Below are positions 15,207 through 24,025 of a stretch of DNA of 33,170 nucleotides, one piece after another. Under the pieces are notes generated by a model. The model worked only from the letters and a program-made list of their open reading frames with translations, was not told the DNA's origin and ran no database searches. Numbering within the stretch: position 1 is the stretch's first letter; every line of letters begins with the position of its first letter. The translations under genes were made by a program, and so were the position numbers. This DNA is from CAZIKB01 sp964539665 (lineage in GTDB: Bacteria > Zhuqueibacterota > Zhuqueibacteria > Oceanimicrobiales > Oceanimicrobiaceae). The stretch spans positions 1-33,170 of the forward strand of contig CAZIKB010000070.1 of assembly GCA_964539665.1 (NCBI GenBank), written 5' to 3'.

Positions 15207-17342
15207 TTATTTCAATAATGTCAGTTTCTTTATCGCCCAATAGTCTCCAGCTTGCAAACGGTAATAATACACACCGCTGGCAAAATCGCTGGCATTCCAT
15301 TCAATTTTATAGGCTCCATCTGCGAGGTTCTCTGAAACTAAGGTTGTCACTTCTTTACCCTGCAAATTATAAACTTTTAAAGATACAAAAGATGCGCGGG
15401 GTAATGAAAATTGAATGGTTGTAGTTGGATTAAAGGGATTGGGATAATTTTGTGCCAACATAAAAGATATAGGTATTTCTTCAGTTATTTCCGCCACAGA
15501 AGTAGGTGCCTCTACACTGCGAAAAACACCGTTGGAAAAAGTCCCGGCAAAAACATACCCGTTTGGATCAATAGCCAAAGTACTTACTACCGGGAAATCA
15601 CCGGGTAATCCTGTGTTGATTTCTGTCCAGTTATCACCGTTGTCGGTGCTACGAAAAGCGCCATCAGTCGTGCCGGCAAAAATATCTCCATAAGAATTTA
15701 TAGCAAGAGCATTAACCCGTGGTGTCCAGGAGAAACCTGTATTGATTTGTGTCCAGTTATCACCATTATCTACAGAGCGAAAAACACCATCATGAGTTCC
15801 CGCAAAAAGATATCCATTGGTATTAACAGCAATAGCGCTGATCCAAGATCCAGTCAAGCCAGATTGCATCCAGCTTTCGCCATCGTCGGTTGACCGAAAG
15901 ATGCCATCAGTTGTTCCGGCAAAGATGTACCCGCTCGAAGCTACTGCAAAAGACATAACAACATTATTATCAGGTAAGCCGCTGTTGCTCGGTGACCAAC
16001 TCTCACCATTATCAAGTGATCGAAAAACGCCATTTATTGTCCCGGCAAGGACATCATCCTTTGAATTTACAGCAAGGGTATAAACTCTAATAGCGAAACC
16101 ATAATCGTCAGTCAAACCATTGTTGATTGTAGTCCAATTGTCACCGTTGTTGGTAGATCGAGAAACGCCATCCCATGTCCCGGTAAATATGTTTCCGTTA
16201 GAATTTAGTGCAAAACAACTAACAGGAGAGCCAGTTAGTCCAGTATTGATTTGGTGCCAATTATCGCCATGGTTAGTGGTGCGAAAGATGCCGCTACCAA
16301 TAGCTGTAGCAAATACATGCCCACTTGAATTGACTGTGATGGCAGCGATTTCACGACACAGCAAACCGCGATTGCTTTGCGCCCAACTGTCACCGTTGTC
16401 AGTCGAGCGAAAGACACCACTGCCATTAGACCCAGCAAAAATATCTCCACTTGGATTAATTACAATAGAAAAAAACCGAGAAATTGGTAAGGTTTTGTGA
16501 ATTTGTGTCCAGCTTTCACCATCACCGTTCAAACGAAATATACCATTTGCAGTCACGGCATATAGTTGATCGGAGGAATTGAGTTTAAGAGCCGACACGC
16601 CATAACCCTCATATTGTATACCGGTGGTAATCTCGACCCAAGTTACACCATTGTCTGTTGACCGAAAGACCCCGTCAAAAGTGCCCCCATAAATATGCCC
16701 GGAAGAATTTATCGCCAATGATAAAATGGTATCCCATTGGGTTCCACTAAGCAAAGTCCAATTATCACCGTTATCAATTGAATAAAATAATCCCTCATCA
16801 GTTCCTGCAAACAAACGTCCATTTGGGTTGATGGCAAAAGACCTGACAGTTGTATTCGTCAAGCCAGTGTTGATTTGCGTCCAGTTACTACCATTCTCCA
16901 TTGAACGAAAAACACCATCAGACGTGCCGGCAAATATGTGACCGCTCGAGCTTATGGCGATAGCTTCTATTTGGAGATCAGATACTATCAATCCAGTTTG
17001 CGCCCAATTATCACCGTTGTCGGTCGAACGATAGACACCCGCATCGTCGCCATAATAACTACTGGTCCCGGCAAACACGTGCCCGCTGGCATTGGTTGCA
17101 AAAGAAAAAATTGGCAGAGTCAGTTCGGTTTGTGTCCAACTCTCACCATTATCTGTTGAACGAAAGATACCATCAAAAGTCCCGGCAAATATGTGCCCGC
17201 TGGTGTTAACTGCCAGAGACGGGACGTATCCGCCATAAGGACCATTGGTTGCTTTCCAGAAATCTTGGGAATGTACAAAAGTATTCATTAATACGACAGT
17301 GAACACAACAACAAATTGTTTGTAATAAAGTGCTGATCTCAT
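15207..17342 (-). CDS. Secreted Asp-box (BNR) beta-propeller protein with T9SS sorting domain
   Basis: The 711-aa product has a signal peptide (1-25, ending VHSQ) and thirteen Asp-box motifs of the form S-T-D-N-G-x-x-W (for example STDNGESW, STDNGDNW) spaced about 45 residues apart between residues 60 and 610, each followed by a strand such as HIFAGTFDGIFRS. Such repeats build sialidase-like or YCF48/photosystem-type propellers; no sialidase catalytic arginine triad is evident, so it is probably a structural or binding protein. The C-terminal 85 residues are a T9SS type A domain (NYPNPFNPTT, VYYYRLQAG). AGGAGGG 6 nt upstream fixes the ATG. Thirteen motifs suggest two propellers or a partial superhelix. 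Confidence 0.88.
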   Translation of the reverse strand: MRSALYYKQFVVVFTVVLMNTFVHSQDFWKATNGPYGGYVPSLAVNTSGHIFAGTFDGIFRSTDNGESWTQTELTLPIFSFATNASGHVFAGTSSYYGDDAGVYRSTDNGDNWAQTGLIVSDLQIEAIAISSSGHIFAGTSDGVFRSMENGSNWTQINTGLTNTTVRSFAINPNGRLFAGTDEGLFYSIDNGDNWTLLSGTQWDTILSLAINSSGHIYGGTFDGVFRSTDNGVTWVEITTGIQYEGYGVSALKLNSSDQLYAVTANGIFRLNGDGESWTQIHKTLPISRFFSIVINPSGDIFAGSNGSGVFRSTDNGDSWAQSNRGLLCREIAAITVNSSGHVFATAIGSGIFRTTNHGDNWHQINTGLTGSPVSCFALNSNGNIFTGTWDGVSRSTNNGDNWTTINNGLTDDYGFAIRVYTLAVNSKDDVLAGTINGVFRSLDNGESWSPSNSGLPDNNVVMSFAVASSGYIFAGTTDGIFRSTDDGESWMQSGLTGSWISAIAVNTNGYLFAGTHDGVFRSVDNGDNWTQINTGFSWTPRVNALAINSYGDIFAGTTDGAFRSTDNGDNWTEINTGLPGDFPVVSTLAIDPNGYVFAGTFSNGVFRSVEAPTSVAEITEEIPISFMLAQNYPNPFNPTTTIQFSLPRASFVSLKVYNLQGKEVTTLVSENLADGAYKIEWNASDFASGVYYYRLQAGDYWAIKKLTLLK

Positions 17343-17363
17343 TATTTCCCTCCTAAAGGTTAA

Positions 17364-17520
17364 TTAATCGTAATAAGCATACACCAAATAAATTCCAAAA
17401 ATATGGCCAAACCGCTTACCCCTGCTAAAAGTGTCCTCATCCAAATGAAAAAAGTACTTGAAACCCAGGTTCGAACTTTATGCCCAAAGTTTAGTAAGTA
17501 AAACATTTACATTCATCCCG
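17364..17520 (-). pseudogene. Decayed fragment of the beta-barrel gene (C-terminus only)
   Basis: Translated from 17516 the minus strand gives MNVNVLLTKLWA, a TAA, then SSNLGFKYFFHLDEDTFSRG and, after ten more residues, LVYAYYD and a stop. This lines up along its length with the last 50 residues of the intact protein at 13973-14614 (VKVLLTKNWTLGSNLSYRYF and LVYAYYD). One in-frame stop and no upstream two-thirds of the gene mark it as a remnant. It starts 37 bp after the lipocalin-like gene and ends 21 bp before the BNR gene. Confidence 0.8.
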
Positions 17521-17556
17521 CACCGCTGCTTTAACTGCAGCACATCACTCCTGTAA

Positions 17557-17964
17557 TCAATTTTGTACTCTTTTGTAAGTCCAACGGTCACCCTCATCAT
17601 CCAGCATACTGAACGAATTTTTATCGCTGCTAATTGTAAGATTGATTTTATTGGATCCACAGACATTTATAATAACTCCGGTACATGTGAGAGTACTTCC
17701 ACCCAGGCCATAAGTACCGCCTCCGCTTAGATCAAAAGGTTCCAATAGAAGGAACCACTCATAAGTGCCATCTATTTTGAAAGTCCAGGTACTGTTCGAC
17801 GCATCCAATGTTGGAGCGCCTTCAATTGAAGTAATTTCCCATGTTCCTACAAGGTCAAACGCATCAGATGATACAGAATCATCTCCACTACAGCCAATAA
17901 AGCTGAAAATAAATAGAATGTACATAACAGCAAACCAGTTGGTAAGGTGTCTAAAATTCTTCAT
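17557..17964 (-). CDS. Lipocalin-like lipoprotein
   Basis: The 135-aa product has a lipoprotein signal ending SFIGC (Cys about residue 25) and then a compact beta-barrel pattern: LVGTWEITSIEG, STWTFKIDGTYEW, GTYGLGGSTLTC and FSMLDDEGDRWTYKRV. The opening G-T-W and the closing WTYKR strand are typical of the small lipocalin-like domains (Lipocalin_4/5 type) that many FCB bacteria export; these are thought to bind hydrophobic ligands. AGGAG 9 nt upstream supports the start. It lies between two gene fragments (17364-17520 and 18033-18476), so it may be the only intact survivor of a rearranged cassette. Confidence 0.75.
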   Translation of the reverse strand: MKNFRHLTNWFAVMYILFIFSFIGCSGDDSVSSDAFDLVGTWEITSIEGAPTLDASNSTWTFKIDGTYEWFLLLEPFDLSGGGTYGLGGSTLTCTGVIINVCGSNKINLTISSDKNSFSMLDDEGDRWTYKRVQN

Positions 17965-18032
17965 TTCTAAATACTCCTTTTTTAGATTAAGTAAATTTCA
18001 GTTAATTATTGATAATGTCATTTCAAATATCA

Positions 18033-18476
18033 TTAACATACATCAAAGGTGATTTCAACTAAAGCAACCATTTTTGAAGGACTCGAAGGACCGGGCGTGT
18101 AGGTCAGGTTCAAGGTTTTGCTCGAATTATTCCAGATATAAGAAAATGTGTCCTCACCCGATAGACCGTAATCCTTACCTCCCACAAAAGTCCAATTAGA
18201 ATCTGAAAATATCACCCTCCAGAGATGTTCAAAACGCGAGCCTTCTGTTACATTCTCTCCCGTGCTTTTGTCAATAATATAAGCGATTGAGCCATTGCTT
18301 TTTCGGAGCCCGATTTCATAATGCGAAGCGTTCCCGAGTTTCATTACCTGGGAATCAGAATCATCAAAATATATGGTCTGTGCAAAAGCGACATCGTTAA
18401 GTCCAAACAACATAGTAAGTGCCAATCCAAATATTAGTGAACACTCTATTACTAAGTAATAAATTTTTCTGTTCAT
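18033..18476 (-). pseudogene. Truncated paralogue of the large TIM-barrel protein (N-terminal 12% only)
   Basis: The 147-aa frame has its own signal peptide (MNRKIYYLVIEC start, ending NDVAFAQ), diverged from that of the gene at 13165, then residues identical to it from IYFDDSDSQVM through SPSKM with A changed to V in VALVEI. It ends in FDVC and a stop where the intact gene runs on for more than a thousand residues. A good Shine-Dalgarno (GGAGGG) remains, so a short secreted product may still be made. The 321-bp core (18051-18371) is nearly identical to 12743-13063, which points to recent copying or gene conversion into an older paralogue. Confidence 0.85.
18051..18371 (-). repeat. Second copy of the 321-bp near-identical duplication
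   Basis: Offset from its partner at 12743-13063 is 5308 bp, same orientation, two mismatches in 321 bp. The left edge (18051) is abrupt; the right edge grades into the diverged signal-peptide region. Confidence 0.9.
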
Positions 18477-18713
18477 GATTCCCTCCGTGTTAAAGACCTA
18501 CAATACATTAATTAGATGTCAAACTGAAACAAAGGTCATTAATGTGTCGAATATGAATTGATTTGCTATTAGTCATTCGCAAATCATAAAATTACTGCAA
18601 AAAATTAAGAATGGTAAAAGGAAGTAAATGGCCCCGTAGTATATAATCTATGATTATTTTTCAAATAATCAAGATACTTTCCATAAAATATTTATTATTT
18701 GTCCTATATTTCA

Positions 18714-20240
18714 CTAATCTAAACCAAAACGCTCAATTTTATTGAGCAAGCCCCTGCGGCTCAGCCCCAGACTTTCAGCCGCTTTGGTACGATTGCCGCT
18801 GTATTTATTCAAGGCTTCAACGACTAAAGCACGCTCCAATTTTTCCACAGCTTCAGTCAGAGTCATATCATTTGCTGCAAATGATAGTTGAGGTTGTTGG
18901 GTCGTGCGGATTTCATCAGGCATCAGGTCAGCATGAACCATTTTCATATCGGATTCAGCTAATGCTACACATCTTTCAATAGTGTTTTCTAACTCGCGGA
19001 TGTTGCCAGGCCAGGCGTATTTCAACAAAAGATTAGAAGCGTCCCTGGTGAATTTCCGGAGAGGCTTTTGCATTGTTTGAGTAAAGCGGGTTAAAAAGTG
19101 GTTGGCTAATATTAGAATGTCTTCCTTGCGTTCTCTCAATGCAGGGAGCTTTAACGAGACAACTTTTAATCGGAAGAGTAACTCCTGCCTAAATGTGCCT
19201 TCCTTCACAGACTCGGTTAAATCCTGATTGGTGGCACAAATAAGACGAACATTGACGTTGATAGTTTTGGATCCCCCAACTGGTCGAATTTCATTTTCCT
19301 GGATGGCTCGCAATAATTTGATTTGCAAAGCCGGACTGGTGTTATTTATTTCATCGAGAAAAAGAGTACCCCCATCGGCTTCCAGAAAGAGCCCTTTTTT
19401 GCTCTCGGTGGCGCCTGTGAAAGCGCCTTTTACGTGACCAAACAATTCACTTTCCAGGAGATTCTCGGGCAGTGCGCCGCAATCCACGGCCACAAATCGT
19501 TTGTTTTTTCTCGGACCATTGTAATGAATAGCGCGGGCAATCAATTCTTTGCCGGTTCCGCTTTCCCCTTCGATCAGAATCCGAACATCTGTCGGAATGA
19601 CTTTTTCTAAAAGCTTAAATATTTTTTCTATGGCCGGACTGTGGCCAATGATTTCATGAAAACTATATTTGCGTTCGACTTCTTTCTTGAGGTAAAGATT
19701 TTCTTCTTTGAGTTGATACAATAATTTAGCATTTTCTAAAACCGGCGCCGATTGTGATGCAATAATATTCAGCATTCGTAAGTCATTTTCTGTGAAACAT
19801 TTTTCATCCTTATTTCCATGTAAAATCAGAACACCCAGGATTTCTCCCCGCGTCTGGATTGGGACTGCCAGTACTGATTTCAAAGGGTAGCCCAAATGCT
19901 CCAGACCTTTGAAATAAGTATCTTCTAATATATCACTGACCAGCAGTGACTTTTGGTGTTTTAATATCCAACCTGCAATAACTAAGCACATTTTGTGCAC
20001 AAGGTTTTCATGTTTTTTTGAGCCCTTCCGGATTAGGGTGGTAAACTTTTCTTTAGTCTCTTCCTTGGTGAGCAAAATAGAGCCGTGACTGCATTTGGTA
20101 AGATCAGTAGCTTTTTGCAAAACAGTGTTAATTATAGTATCAAGATCCGTGGTTGCAGAGATGGTAAGGGCTAAATTATTTAAGGATTGAAGTTCGTGCA
20201 GAGATCGGTTAAGCGCTTCTATTTTATCCGTACTTTTCAT
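18714..20240 (-). CDS. Sigma-54-dependent activator (GAF - AAA+ - Fis HTH)
   Basis: The 508-aa protein is a bacterial enhancer-binding protein that opens sigma-54 promoters using ATP. Domains: an N-terminal GAF sensor (about 20-170), a short coiled linker (171-190), the AAA+ core with Walker A GESGTGKE (225-232), the sigma-54 contact loop GAFTGA (272-277), Walker B GGTLFLDEI (290-298) and arginine-finger region RQELLFRL (351-358), then a Fis-type HTH (467-506, ending SRRGLLNKIERFG). There is no receiver domain, so it senses a small ligand or redox state rather than a phosphorelay. Its HTH nearly equals the one fused to the radical SAM gene at 5741; it is the only complete regulator here and the best candidate to bind the palindromes at 3783, 5689 and 8216-8321. 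It is divergent from the cassette starting at 20380. Confidence 0.95.
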   Translation of the reverse strand: MKSTDKIEALNRSLHELQSLNNLALTISATTDLDTIINTVLQKATDLTKCSHGSILLTKEETKEKFTTLIRKGSKKHENLVHKMCLVIAGWILKHQKSLLVSDILEDTYFKGLEHLGYPLKSVLAVPIQTRGEILGVLILHGNKDEKCFTENDLRMLNIIASQSAPVLENAKLLYQLKEENLYLKKEVERKYSFHEIIGHSPAIEKIFKLLEKVIPTDVRILIEGESGTGKELIARAIHYNGPRKNKRFVAVDCGALPENLLESELFGHVKGAFTGATESKKGLFLEADGGTLFLDEINNTSPALQIKLLRAIQENEIRPVGGSKTINVNVRLICATNQDLTESVKEGTFRQELLFRLKVVSLKLPALRERKEDILILANHFLTRFTQTMQKPLRKFTRDASNLLLKYAWPGNIRELENTIERCVALAESDMKMVHADLMPDEIRTTQQPQLSFAANDMTLTEAVEKLERALVVEALNKYSGNRTKAAESLGLSRRGLLNKIERFGLD

Positions 20241-20262
20241 TTGATTTTATTTGTTTTACTAA

Positions 20263-20291
20263 AATGTAACAGCTTAAACATGAATTGTCAA
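20263..20291 (-). promoter_or_regulatory. Sigma-70-type promoter of the sigma-54 activator gene
   Basis: On the minus strand TTGACA (20291-20286) is followed after 17 nt by TACATT (20268-20263), 23 nt before the ATG. The spacer overlaps a TGTAACAGC sequence that loosely recalls one half of the activator palindrome, so autoregulation is possible but unproven. Confidence 0.5.
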
Positions 20292-20379
20292 GTTTTATTT
20301 TAATTCTTGACTTTTTTAATTATTCCATTAAATTAATATAAATGTAACAGCACCTTTCATATTTTTTGTGAGGGAGACA

Positions 20380-21783
20380 GTGAGGAAGGAAGTTTACACG
20401 GCAGCTAAATATTTTTTGGGTGCATTCTTTATTTTTTCGACTCTTGTATATATTTCACCCTATGCGTTTGCACAACGTCCGCCGATTGCACCAATTAACT
20501 TAAGCTATCTGCGCGTGGATTTCATCAATCCAGGCGCGCGACCCGCCGCTTTAGGCGGCGCATTTATTGGTGCTGCCCAGGATGAAACTGCTGCACCAAT
20601 AAACCCAGCGGGTTTAATCTATTTAAAAAATGCCGGTACATCCCTGCACCAAAGAAATGTTCGTACGTCCTATGAAGAACCAGAAGGTTCTCTAACTACT
20701 CCGAATGGCAGGAAAACATTTCACACTAACAATTTTGACCAAAATATGGTAGGTGTGTTCATACCGCTGAAAAAAATCACGGTGGCTGTTTTCCGACAAG
20801 CTGTATTTGATTCGAGATTTAATTATGAAACTCGACAATTTCTTACTACTCATTCAAACTTAACCACTCGGCAGGCCCTTGGCGGCATTGGTAATTTCCC
20901 AGGTAAAAGAGTGAATTTGGATTTAGAATTGGTTCACAGTGCGATTTCAGTGGGTTTTGCCATATCGAAAAGACTAAGTCTGGGTATTTCTGGCAAGACC
21001 TCTGTTTTAAATTTCAAATTAGATGAAAGCATATTTTTGGATCCTGAAATCGTCATTGACAATTCACCCAGAGATAACATTGCCAAAACCACGTATGCCA
21101 TTACTACCATCAATGAACAAAAGATAAAACCCAGTTACAGCGTGGGCTTAATGGCAAAAATAATTTTAGATAAGCTCTTTATCGGTGCGGTCGCAAATTT
21201 CAATCCCACATTCAATTTAAAAAGTCATATCTTTCTTCCAGAATATAAAATAAATTCTCAAATATTTCCCGCTGAATCATCGCAAGACAGAAAATTTGAA
21301 TTCTCCATTCCCGATTCCTATGGATTAGGGCTTTATTATTTAGCAAATAGTCGATTACGTTTCACTTTTGACCTCGTTCGTATAAATTACTCCGATCTGC
21401 TATCCGGTAACGACCGCAACATAGTGGCTGATGACACTCTTAACATCCAGACTGCCCGGTACGAAGATCCAGATGGCGAACCAGATTTAACTATTGAAGA
21501 TGTGACGGAATTACATTTTGGAATTGAATATTTAATCAAAGTCCCAAAACTTCGCTTATTCCCGATAAGGATAGGTGCATATTTGCAGCCTGGACATCGA
21601 ATTTATGCTTTAGGTAATGAGCCAGATCTGCGGCGTCTTTTTCCCAAAGCAAAAGACCGTTTGCACTGGACATTTGGATTGGGTGTTATATTGAGCAGTT
21701 ATCTCAAATTTGATACCAGTCTTGATGTTTCCGCAGATGGGATTGAATGGATCGGCTCTTCTTTAATTTCGGTACCCCTTTAA
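20380..21783 (+). CDS. PorV/UPF0164-like outer-membrane beta-barrel protein
   Basis: The product (about 467 aa) has a signal peptide ending YAFAQ and then the N-terminal signature of the PorV/UPF0164/FadL-like barrels, NPGARPAALGGAFIGAAQDE followed by NPAGL. The rest alternates amphipathic strands through to the C-terminus (HWTFGLGVILSSYLKFDTSL). PorV-type proteins act in T9SS cargo handling or as long-chain solute channels; which applies here is not decidable. The GTG at 20380 is preferred to the one at 20368 because GAGG lies 6 nt upstream and the n-region becomes normal. It is the first gene of a same-strand run, 12 bp before the TPR-STAND ATPase gene. Confidence 0.8.
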   Translation: MRKEVYTAAKYFLGAFFIFSTLVYISPYAFAQRPPIAPINLSYLRVDFINPGARPAALGGAFIGAAQDETAAPINPAGLIYLKNAGTSLHQRNVRTSYEEPEGSLTTPNGRKTFHTNNFDQNMVGVFIPLKKITVAVFRQAVFDSRFNYETRQFLTTHSNLTTRQALGGIGNFPGKRVNLDLELVHSAISVGFAISKRLSLGISGKTSVLNFKLDESIFLDPEIVIDNSPRDNIAKTTYAITTINEQKIKPSYSVGLMAKIILDKLFIGAVANFNPTFNLKSHIFLPEYKINSQIFPAESSQDRKFEFSIPDSYGLGLYYLANSRLRFTFDLVRINYSDLLSGNDRNIVADDTLNIQTARYEDPDGEPDLTIEDVTELHFGIEYLIKVPKLRLFPIRIGAYLQPGHRIYALGNEPDLRRLFPKAKDRLHWTFGLGVILSSYLKFDTSLDVSADGIEWIGSSLISVPL

Positions 21784-21795
21784 TAACTAACAATC

Positions 21796-23931
21796 ATGAA
21801 AATACATTTTATTACGAATGATAAAATTGTTCGATTGCTTAGTATTATAATGGTAATTGCCAATTTATTCACTCACTCACCAGAAGTAATGGCTGATGAG
21901 TGGGATGAAGCTTATGAAAATGGGAAAGTGTCCTTAGACCGAGGCGTATGGCGCCAGTCCATTTCAAGTTTTCAAGCTGCCTTGAATCTTAGACCAAATC
22001 CTGATAATGTGGCTACTACCACAGGTCTTAAACTGGTAGAATATTTGCCATTCTACTATCTTGGTCAGGCTTATCTTTTTTCAGGTGATTATGAAGCAGC
22101 GTTAGCAAACTTCCAAAATTCACTAAATTCAGGGGCGATTCAAAAAACTGTCCATCAAAGGCGTCTTGAGAAATGGATAGAAATGGCTGAGAAATTAATT
22201 CTATTTTCAAAACAAAGCATACCCGATGAAAAAAGCAATATTGAATTTGAGAATCAGTTGTTGGAAATTCAGAATTTAATTATCAGTGACAATTTTGATC
22301 AAGCTCAAATTACTTTTGCCGCTCTAAAACGTTCGCATCCTGATGACAAAAGAATTACCATTATTGAGAATTGGATTCAAAAAGAGCAGCAAAACCAGAC
22401 TACCAAAACTGCACAACAATCAAAAGAGGTGAACTTATATGAAAATCGCTTTCGTGAGGGATTAGATTATTATCTGCTTGGTCAGTATGATTTGGCAATA
22501 GAAGCTTTTAACGAGGCAAAAAGAAACGATCCTGAATTCAATGCAGTAACAAGCTGGATTCGCAGGACACAAACAGAGATTGAGCGTTTAAAATTAGTCG
22601 AGGTTCAATTTAAAAAGGAAGATTCCGTAACGCCAGAAGTGATTGAAAAAATCATCACACAAACTACTGCTCCGGTATTTGCCCTCAGTTCGCCAACTTC
22701 AACGATAAGTGAAATCCGCTCGCGAAATCTTATTTTATCCGGCATGGCTGGAGATGATAATGGGATAGATTTCATAAATCTTACAATCAACGGAAAACCA
22801 TTATTAGACGCTTCTGGTAAGAAAATAAATATTCAACCACAGAAAGAAGACGATGCGACAAGGTTTTCTTTTTCCACACGGGTTCCCTTACAAATGGGAG
22901 AAAACCAGGTTGTTTTAACAGCCTTCGATGTAGATTCTCTTCCACATAGAACAATTGAGCAGTTGACAGTGATCCGCAATCGGCCGATTTATCAGACTAT
23001 GACATTCGGTGTTGCCGTTGGAGCGATATTTTTATTAGGAATAGGGGGACTTTTAATTTTCAAAATAGTCAAATATAGAATTGCTATTGTTAATAAATAT
23101 AATCCTTACATTGCGGGTTCCCCCATTCGAAATGAGGAGATGTTTTTTGGCAGGGAAAAATTAATTAAGCGCATTTTAAATACTTTACACAATAATAGTC
23201 TCATGATTCATGGACAACGTCGTATCGGTAAAACATCTATGCAACATCAAATTAAATTTCGTTTGGAAAATTTACAAGATCCTGAGTTTCATTTTATTCC
23301 AGTCATGATTGATTTGCAGGGTACCTCTGAAGAGCGATTTTTTTCTACCTTGATGGAAGAAATATTAGATATTTGCAAAAATCAGGTTAATGGCGAGGTT
23401 TCCCTTATTTTAAAAGAAAAAAAGGCTGATTATTCTGGTCGGGATTTTTCAAAAGATCTTAAAGTTCTTCTGCAGTTATTAAACAAAAAAACAGCTAAAA
23501 AACTCAAACTGGTACTCCTGATGGATGAAGTTGATGAATTGAATAAATACAGTGAACAGGTAAACCAGAAATTGCGCAGTGTATTTATGAAAACTTTTGC
23601 TGAGAACCTGGTGGCGGTCATGTCCGGAGCTTATATTCGGAAAAGCTGGGAGAGTGAAGGCAGTCCCTGGTACAATTTTTTTGAAGAAATAGAACTGCCG
23701 CCGTTTGAAACAGAAGATGCGATCGAGTTAATTTGCAAGCCCGTAGCGGGCATTTTTAAATATGAAGATGCAGCGGTGGATAAAATCATTGAAAATAGTG
23801 AGTGCAAGCCATACATCATTCAAAGAATTTGTATTAACGCCATCCATCGTATTATTGAAGACAAGCGCCGCAAGGTTACTGTTGCGGATGTGGAGGCGGT
23901 TTCATTTGAGGTACTGGAGGCTGGTGAATAG
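21796..23931 (+). CDS. Membrane-anchored TPR - beta domain - STAND/AAA ATPase
   Basis: The 711-aa protein begins with a hydrophobic signal segment (about 11-33) and TPR-like helices (36-135, 215-262) that would lie outside the cytoplasm. Residues about 290-395 are a beta-rich domain (ISEIRSRNLILSGMAGDD). One transmembrane helix follows (402-424). The cytoplasmic part is an AAA/STAND-type ATPase: NPYIAGSPIRNEEMFFGRE, Walker A GQRRIGKTS (473-481), Walker B LVLLMDEVDEL (572-582) and a helical lid to residue 711. The layout suggests an extracytoplasmic sensor that gates a cytoplasmic switch. Its ATPase is clearly related to the N-terminal half of the kinase fusion at 24512. The stop codon falls inside the first of two repeats flanking the four-helix gene. 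Confidence 0.85.
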   Translation: MKIHFITNDKIVRLLSIIMVIANLFTHSPEVMADEWDEAYENGKVSLDRGVWRQSISSFQAALNLRPNPDNVATTTGLKLVEYLPFYYLGQAYLFSGDYEAALANFQNSLNSGAIQKTVHQRRLEKWIEMAEKLILFSKQSIPDEKSNIEFENQLLEIQNLIISDNFDQAQITFAALKRSHPDDKRITIIENWIQKEQQNQTTKTAQQSKEVNLYENRFREGLDYYLLGQYDLAIEAFNEAKRNDPEFNAVTSWIRRTQTEIERLKLVEVQFKKEDSVTPEVIEKIITQTTAPVFALSSPTSTISEIRSRNLILSGMAGDDNGIDFINLTINGKPLLDASGKKINIQPQKEDDATRFSFSTRVPLQMGENQVVLTAFDVDSLPHRTIEQLTVIRNRPIYQTMTFGVAVGAIFLLGIGGLLIFKIVKYRIAIVNKYNPYIAGSPIRNEEMFFGREKLIKRILNTLHNNSLMIHGQRRIGKTSMQHQIKFRLENLQDPEFHFIPVMIDLQGTSEERFFSTLMEEILDICKNQVNGEVSLILKEKKADYSGRDFSKDLKVLLQLLNKKTAKKLKLVLLMDEVDELNKYSEQVNQKLRSVFMKTFAENLVAVMSGAYIRKSWESEGSPWYNFFEEIELPPFETEDAIELICKPVAGIFKYEDAAVDKIIENSECKPYIIQRICINAIHRIIEDKRRKVTVADVEAVSFEVLEAGE

Positions 23932-23956
23932 GCAGTTTGCAGTTGATAGTGGCTGA
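23931..23956. repeat. Left copy of repeat flanking the four-helix-bundle gene
   Basis: GGCAGTTTGCAGTTGATAGT then GGCTGA. The right copy at 24401-24430 reads GGCAGTTTACAGTTTACAGT then CAGTAGCTGA. The preceding gene's TAG overlaps the first base of the repeat. Confidence 0.6.
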
Positions 23957-24025
23957 ACGCAGTTGGTTTAATGCTGTGATTTGTTTGTGGTTATTTGTAA
24001 ATAATCAACTTGAAAGGATTTAAGT

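Noticed and set aside
15112..15300. 62-residue frame overlapping the end of the BNR protein gene
   Set aside because: Overlaps coding sequence in another frame, no Shine-Dalgarno, no recognisable domain.
16120..16500. 126-residue plus-strand frame over the BNR gene
   Set aside because: Antisense shadow of the repeated Asp-box coding sequence.
18559..18586. Inverted repeat TGATTTGC/GCAAATCA as terminator of the activator gene
   Set aside because: AT-rich 8-bp stem with a 12-nt loop, no U-tract, and over 120 bp past the stop codon.
20288..20314. GTCAAG/CTTGAC hairpin followed by a T-run, read as a terminator
   Set aside because: No plus-strand gene enters the region; the left arm is better explained as part of the minus-strand -35 box.
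20265..20359. TGTAACAGC repeats at 20265 and 20343 as further activator palindromes
   Set aside because: Only one half resembles the consensus and the 6-5-6 symmetry is absent.
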